From CAZFIM01 sp964519615 (GTDB lineage: Bacteria; Chloroflexota; Dehalococcoidia; GIF9; UBA5629), in contig CAZFIM010000003.1 of the NCBI GenBank assembly GCA_964519615.1, forward strand, positions 24,149 through 88,148: 64,000 bases of DNA, read 5' to 3'. Below the pieces are notes generated by a model that searched no databases, was not told the origin of the DNA, and saw only the letters and a program-made list of their open reading frames with translations. Numbering within the stretch: the stretch's first letter is position 1; each line of letters starts with the position of its first letter. Shown here piece by piece: positions 59,561 through 64,000 of this stretch. The position numbers were made by a program, and so were the translations under genes.

Positions 59561-60715
59561 CTATCCTTCACGTATCACGTCGATCGGGTTAAGCTTAAGC
59601 GAACGGCGCGCCGGTATCACTCCTGCGAGTACGGCAGCCGCCAGCGCAATTATCCATGAAATCAGCACAAAACGCGTTTCTATATTATAAGAGACCACGG
59701 TGGCTCCCTCCGGTGTAGTGGCGAAGTTGACGAATGACCAGAACAGGCCGATACCAATTCCCATCCCCAGTAGCGTACCGGCAAATCCCAGCATCAACCC
59801 CTGATAAAAAAATATCAGGCTTGCCGCTCTATCCTTGATACCCATTGCTTTTAATATACCTATTTGTCTGGACTTCTGGAAAACCGTAATTGCCAGTATG
59901 CTCGAAATGGCAATGACCACAGACAGCAGAATAAATGCCTGTATCATAAAGCTGGAAAGCCGCTGACTTTGCAGTGCATTCAGCAGATCCTGATTTAACT
60001 GCTTCCAGTTCTCTGTTTTAAGCTGCCCGGTGTCTATATTCTGCTTTATCTGTGCGGCGACGGCATCTGCTAAAAAAAGATCATCCACCGTTACATCTAT
60101 TGCCGTAACACGATTGCCGTAGCCGAAGATATCCTGCGCCGTCTCCAGCCGCGTTATTACCCAGGACTTATTCACGCTGGCGGTGCCCACATCATAGAGC
60201 CCCGATATGCTGTAGATATTCTCCTGACCGGAGGGAAGCACTACTATAAGCCTATCACCCACATCGAGCGCAAGCTCGCCGGCCAGCTCACGCCCTATCA
60301 GGACATCGCGGCGGGAGCGGTAGGGATCACCCCTGTATATCGCCTTGCTGAAACCGTAGATGGCATCGGCATCAGTAAAATCGAACCCCCGTATCAGGAC
60401 AGGTGCGGTAGTATCACCCTTCTTAACGAAAGCATTGGCGCTGGCCGATACCGCTACAGCAGTAACCGGAGGAATGCTTTCTATTTTCTCAACCAGAGTA
60501 TCCCAGCGGTTTATAGTTACATCTTCTACCGCTGATGAAACTGTAATATGGGGCAAGTTCCCTGTAGTTTTCTCCACCAGATCGAGCTGCAAGTTATTGA
60601 TAAGCAGTCCGACGAAGAGCTGCACTGATATGGCAACGGCAATGCCGAGTATTATCAGCACCGTCTGCGCCTTGCCGGAACGCAGGAAACGCCACGCTAT
60701 CTGCAGTGAGATCAT
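59561..60715 (-). CDS. FtsX/LolC-like ABC permease (MacB-type)
   Basis: 384 residues. One N-terminal helix (WRFLRSGKAQTVLIILGIAVAISV), a large extracytoplasmic domain (about 45-260), then three C-terminal helices with ILAITVFQKSRQIGILKAMGIKDRAASLIFFYQG and the final IPARRSLKLNPIDVIREG. This is the MacB/LolC four-helix layout. With its ATPase it would act as a mechanotransducing exporter or lipoprotein/peptide extrusion device. It overlaps the cobalamin-binding gene by 4 bases. Confidence 0.92.
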   Translation of the reverse strand: MISLQIAWRFLRSGKAQTVLIILGIAVAISVQLFVGLLINNLQLDLVEKTTGNLPHITVSSAVEDVTINRWDTLVEKIESIPPVTAVAVSASANAFVKKGDTTAPVLIRGFDFTDADAIYGFSKAIYRGDPYRSRRDVLIGRELAGELALDVGDRLIVVLPSGQENIYSISGLYDVGTASVNKSWVITRLETAQDIFGYGNRVTAIDVTVDDLFLADAVAAQIKQNIDTGQLKTENWKQLNQDLLNALQSQRLSSFMIQAFILLSVVIAISSILAITVFQKSRQIGILKAMGIKDRAASLIFFYQGLMLGFAGTLLGMGIGIGLFWSFVNFATTPEGATVVSYNIETRFVLISWIIALAAAVLAGVIPARRSLKLNPIDVIREG

Positions 60716-61377
60716 TGGCTTTCACTCTCGCAAAACGTTTTTATCTCCTCATAGGTTTGGAGCAGTATATCTGCACCCATTTCCTTATACAATTCGGGAT
60801 TACATTGAAATGCGCTGCCGCCTACAATGATCCGGTATCCGTTTCCCTTCTTGCGCCGTATATGAGCAAGAAGCTCAATCAGCTTTTTGGCTGTGATAAG
60901 GTGATAATAGTTAGAGACACTGATCCCCACATACAGCGGCCGTAGATAGTTGACAGCGGTGACGAGCTCAGTCTCCGGTGTATTCGCTCCGATAAAGGTC
61001 ACCTCATACCCGCACAGAGCAAAAAAATCGCACGCCATACGCGCGCCCAGATCATGGTATTCATCGGAAGGACAGGCGATTATCATTTTCCCCCTGCTGT
61101 CCGGCCCCACCTCCGCATCTCTTTGCGCAAGCACATAGGGATAGCAGCATTCGATAATTGTCCGGGCAATTGAAGTGCGCACATGTTCCAGCCAGATAAT
61201 GGTCCGGTTATCATCTATAGAAAGAGGAGCCGCATTAACCGCAGGAGTAAGCACCTCATTATAGAGTGTAACAATATCTATGAGGCCTTCCGCCAGTTTG
61301 GAAAGCACAAAGCTCACGCATTTTCGCTTATCTTCACTATTGAGATAAGCAAGAAATTCCTTATAATACGGATGCAT
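60712..61377 (-). CDS. Cobalamin-binding domain protein (CarH/MetH-like)
   Basis: 221 residues from ATG 61377, with GGGAGG upstream; the frame runs further to 61410. The N-terminal helical cap (YLNSEDKRKCVSFVLSKLAEGLIDIVTLYNEVL) is a B12-binding-2-like domain; the C-terminal Rossmann domain has CPSDEYHDLGARMACDFFALCGYEVTFIGANTP (ExHxxG-type lower-ligand motif), ISVSNYY and IIVGGSAF. No helix-turn-helix is present, unlike CarH. It overlaps the FtsX gene by 4 bases (ATGA), so cobalamin sensing or a B12-dependent step is tied to the exporter. Confidence 0.87.
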   Translation of the reverse strand: MHPYYKEFLAYLNSEDKRKCVSFVLSKLAEGLIDIVTLYNEVLTPAVNAAPLSIDDNRTIIWLEHVRTSIARTIIECCYPYVLAQRDAEVGPDSRGKMIIACPSDEYHDLGARMACDFFALCGYEVTFIGANTPETELVTAVNYLRPLYVGISVSNYYHLITAKKLIELLAHIRRKKGNGYRIIVGGSAFQCNPELYKEMGADILLQTYEEIKTFCESESQ

Positions 61378-61561
61378 TCCATCCTCCCGAATTACCGGGC
61401 CCGCCGGCACATCTCAAGCCTGACAGTGATTTCCATTTATTGCTAATTTACATTATGATTTGTATCATGACGGAGGTCAATAATATTTCCGAAAAGAAAT
61501 TGACTTTTAACGGGCGTACTTGTATTCTATGCAACCAACGCTCGCAATGGAGGAACAACCA

Positions 61562-63079
61562 GTGAAAATATTGATGGTATATCCGCAATATCCGGATACC
61601 TTCTGGAGTTTTAAACACGCTTTGAACTTCATATCCAAAAAAGCGGCCTTCCCGCCGCTGGGCCTGCTGACCGTAGCCGCCATGCTGCCCCAGGAATGGG
61701 AAGTTAAACTGATCGATATGAACATAGCCCATCTCACCGATAAAGACATCAAGTGGGCGGACTATGTTTTTATCAGCGCCATGTCCGTACAGAGTGAGTC
61801 CGCCTGGGCGGTCATAAAAAGGTGCAAACGTCTGGGTGCAAAAACGGTAGCAGGAGGCCCCTACTTCACCATGCAGCCCGATGAATTTATCGGGCATGTC
61901 GATCACCTGGTGCTTAACGAGGCGGAGGTCACACTTAAGCCTTTTATCGAGGATGTCATCGCAGGCAAGCCTAAACCGCTTTATCAGACAACGGAATGGC
62001 CCAGCATCGAGTCCACACCCGCCCCGCGCTGGGAGCTGCTGGACATCAATAAATATTCTTCAGTATGCGTACAGTATTCGCGCGGATGCCCGTTTGACTG
62101 CGAATTCTGCGATATCGTGGTACTGAACGGACACACGCCCCGCACCAAGAGTGCCGAGCAGCTTATCGGAGACCTGAAGGGGCTGCACAAGCTTGGATGG
62201 AAACAGAGTGTTTTTATTGTCGATGACAACTTTATCGGCAACAAGCGCAAACTCAAGACGGAAATACTGCCGGCGCTTATCAAATGGATGGACGAGATCA
62301 AGCACCCCTTCTCTTTTGTCACTGAAGCCTCGGTCAATCTTGCCGACGATGAAGAGCTTATGCGCCTGATGACGGAAGCAGGGTTCGATACGGTCTTCGT
62401 GGGCATAGAGACGCCAAATAGTGAGAGTTTGGCTGAGTGCGGAAAGAAACAAAATCTTAACCGCAACCTTGTGGACGCAGTGAAGATCCTGCACAATAAC
62501 GGGCTGCAGGTACACGGCGGATTCATTGTTGGATTCGACAGCGATCCCGCCTCCATTTTTGAAAACCAGATCACTTTCATTCAAAAGAGCGGTATCGTCA
62601 CCGCAATGGTGGGACTGCTCAACGCCCCGCACGGCACCAAACTGTACCACCGCTTGAAACGTGAAAACAGGCTGCTGACCAATTTCAGCGGGAATAATAC
62701 CGATTGCAGCATGAACTTCGTACCCAGGATGAATTATGAGACGCTGGTAAAAGGATACAGGAATATCCTTGAAACCATCTACTGCCAGAAAAAATACTAC
62801 GAGCGTATTAAAACGTTCCTTGATGAATACAGGTCACGCGATAAAAAGCCTTTTGTTCTGCAGTATGACTACGTATGCGCATTTCTTAAATCGCTCTGGG
62901 TGCTGGGAATAAAGGATAAGGGCAGGGGATATTACTGGAAATTGCTAATATGGACCATCTTCAAACGCCCCCACAACTTCCAGCTCTATATTACGATGAC
63001 GATATACGGATTCCATTTCCGCAAGGTGGTAGAGGGGTTCGGCCCTTTGCCCACCCGCCAACAATTCTTAAGCGCATAA
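61562..63079 (+). CDS. B12-binding radical SAM enzyme
   Basis: 505 residues from the GTG at 61562, which has GGAGG 8 bases upstream (an earlier ATG at 61520 does not). The N-terminal B12-binding domain starts KILMVYPQYPDTFW and has ISAMSVQSESAW; the radical SAM cluster motif is YSRGCPFDCEFCDIVVLNG, with DDNFIGNKRKLK, GIETPNSESL and GGFIVGFDSD. The C-terminal about 130 residues resemble DUF4070. Relatives include hopanoid and other C-methylating or rearranging enzymes, so a lipid or cofactor modification is possible. It diverges from the cobalamin-binding gene. Confidence 0.9.
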   Translation: MKILMVYPQYPDTFWSFKHALNFISKKAAFPPLGLLTVAAMLPQEWEVKLIDMNIAHLTDKDIKWADYVFISAMSVQSESAWAVIKRCKRLGAKTVAGGPYFTMQPDEFIGHVDHLVLNEAEVTLKPFIEDVIAGKPKPLYQTTEWPSIESTPAPRWELLDINKYSSVCVQYSRGCPFDCEFCDIVVLNGHTPRTKSAEQLIGDLKGLHKLGWKQSVFIVDDNFIGNKRKLKTEILPALIKWMDEIKHPFSFVTEASVNLADDEELMRLMTEAGFDTVFVGIETPNSESLAECGKKQNLNRNLVDAVKILHNNGLQVHGGFIVGFDSDPASIFENQITFIQKSGIVTAMVGLLNAPHGTKLYHRLKRENRLLTNFSGNNTDCSMNFVPRMNYETLVKGYRNILETIYCQKKYYERIKTFLDEYRSRDKKPFVLQYDYVCAFLKSLWVLGIKDKGRGYYWKLLIWTIFKRPHNFQLYITMTIYGFHFRKVVEGFGPLPTRQQFLSA

Positions 63080-63219
63080 CCGGTAGAGCATATCCTGATA
63101 CCGCGCCGGTGGCGGGCAATCCGGGCGGATATAATCCTTAAGGCCTGTGCCTGCGTTACATATATTTGGAGCACGCTCGCGGGGCTGATAGTAATGCGTA
63201 GTTTATGGAGTGATAGATA

Positions 63220-64000
63220 ATGCTGATAGCCGTAGATGCAGACGGCGGAGATTATGCTCCTCGTGAAATAGTGAGAGGCGCCGCCGACGCCGCTGAGGAA
63301 TACCATGTAGATATTGCTCTGCTGGGCAAAAAGACCATACTCGATATGCTGGTAAGGAAGTATTCCAGGAGCAAGCGCCTTTCCATTATTGAAACTACCC
63401 AGACAATCGATTACAAGGAATCACCCGTACATGCGGTACGCAACAAGCCTGATGCCTCCATACCGGCGGGCACAAGGATGGTTAAAGAGGGCGCCGCGGC
63501 GGCGTTTGTATCGGCAGGCAATACAGGCGCTGTGCTTACCGCAGCGTACTTAACTCTTTCCAGAATAGAAGGGGTGCAGCGCCCGGCGTTGTGCGGAATA
63601 ATTCATGTCCTCCCCTCTAACCCCGTCCTGCTTATCGATGCCGGAGCTAATGTCGATTGCCAGCCGCCTTTCCTTGTACAGTTCGCACAACTCGGCTCTA
63701 CATTTGCAAAAGGATTTCTGGATATCGATTCCCCCCGCGTCCGGCTGCTTAATAACGGGGAGGAAGAGATAAAAGGCAATTTTCTTATCAAGGAAAGCCA
63801 TCAACTGCTCAAGAAGGCAGACCTTAATTTTCTGGGTAATATCGAGGGGCAGGATATACTCAAAAACCAAGCGGACGTAGTGGTTACGGACGGCTTTACC
63901 GGCAATGTGGTTTTGAAAACGCTGGAAGGCGTTGCGGACTCTTTTCAGAACCTGCTCGGGGTCGGTCCACCTCGCGGCGCCGGCGGGAACGTAATCCTGG
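63220..64000 (+). CDS. plsX: Phosphate acyltransferase PlsX (partial, runs off the window)
   Basis: The frame from ATG 63220 stays open to the window end, 260 codons. It begins MLIAVDADGGDYAPREIVRGA, where most PlsX proteins have DAMGGD, and continues with SPVHAVRNKPDASI, VSAGNTGAVLTAAYLTL, LLIDAGANVDCQP, GNIEGQDIL and VVTDGFTGNVVLKTLEG, all PlsX hallmarks. It converts acyl-ACP to acyl-phosphate for phospholipid synthesis. GGAG precedes the ATG by about 9 bases. Confidence 0.93.
   Translation, partial: MLIAVDADGGDYAPREIVRGAADAAEEYHVDIALLGKKTILDMLVRKYSRSKRLSIIETTQTIDYKESPVHAVRNKPDASIPAGTRMVKEGAAAAFVSAGNTGAVLTAAYLTLSRIEGVQRPALCGIIHVLPSNPVLLIDAGANVDCQPPFLVQFAQLGSTFAKGFLDIDSPRVRLLNNGEEEIKGNFLIKESHQLLKKADLNFLGNIEGQDILKNQADVVVTDGFTGNVVLKTLEGVADSFQNLLGVGPPRGAGGNVIL

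Noticed and set aside
63550..63870. 106-codon minus-strand open frame near the window end
   Set aside because: It is antisense to plsX, whose frame is clear and continues to the window edge.

Overview
The window reads as a draft-assembly contig from a bacterium, most probably a Chloroflexota lineage near class Dehalococcoidia. That placement is an inference from gene content, not a phylogeny. In its favour are moderate GC, frequent GTG and TTG starts, a Dehalococcoidia-like mix of bacterial housekeeping genes with genes commoner in archaea (TreT-type trehalose synthase, an eIF2B-like protein, a presenilin-like protease, a DRG-type GTPase remnant), and several large secreted or surface proteins. 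I see no rRNA, tRNA, CRISPR array, insertion sequence or prophage. A run of ten Ns at 30669-30678 marks a scaffold join inside otsB.

Layout. 1-2.6 kb: the end of a fibronectin-III surface protein, then a purine salvage pair (adenine deaminase makes hypoxanthine, Hpt converts it to IMP), probably read from a leaderless promoter. 2.6-6.0 kb: a NarX-type two-component system with an extra lone receiver. 6.5-16.9 kb: glycyl-tRNA synthetase, a secreted propeller-like lipoprotein, a HAD protein, a DUF89 plus radical SAM pair, the DUF47-Pit phosphate transporter, and a P2A calcium-type ATPase. 17-22.5 kb: ROK sugar kinase, LepA, HemW, an MBL hydrolase and a DRG-family GTPase gene reduced by a large internal deletion. 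22.5-27.1 kb: an ADP-ribosylglycohydrolase facing a five-gene run (eIF2B-like, nucleotidyltransferase, thioredoxin, CcdA, TlpA-like lipoprotein). 27.4-32.4 kb: an osmotic-stress operon otsA-otsB-mscS-treT. 32.5-37.3 kb: principal sigma factor, Nfu, a sirtuin and a CPA2 antiporter.

37.3-39.5 kb is a gene-sparse, AT-rich island. It holds a winged-helix regulator and two diverged paralogues of a small protein I do not recognise, each with its own related promoter, plus strong hairpins. 39.5-48.9 kb: an MFS transporter with a large extra C-terminal domain, a pseudouridine synthase, CoaE, an ABC-2 exporter, an SDR plus 5-alpha-reductase-like pair, and a C39-like peptidase plus N-formylglutamate-amidohydrolase-like pair. 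49-55.4 kb: a giant FHA-TM-Ig repeat-CAP surface protein, a carboxymuconolactone-decarboxylase-like protein, a hydrolase, a DMT transporter and a presenilin-type protease. 55.5-57.3 kb: two overlapping DUF1538 membrane proteins, the second fused to a PII-like domain that also has its own internal ribosome binding site. 57.5-64 kb: a cyclase-FHA protein, a YdhR-like protein, a cobalamin-binding protein coupled to a MacB/Lol-type ABC exporter, a B12-dependent radical SAM enzyme and the start of plsX.

The loci I would look at first are the DUF1538-PII module, the small-protein island at 37.5-39.3 kb, the deleted DRG GTPase, the FHA-CAP protein and the trehalose/mechanosensitive operon.
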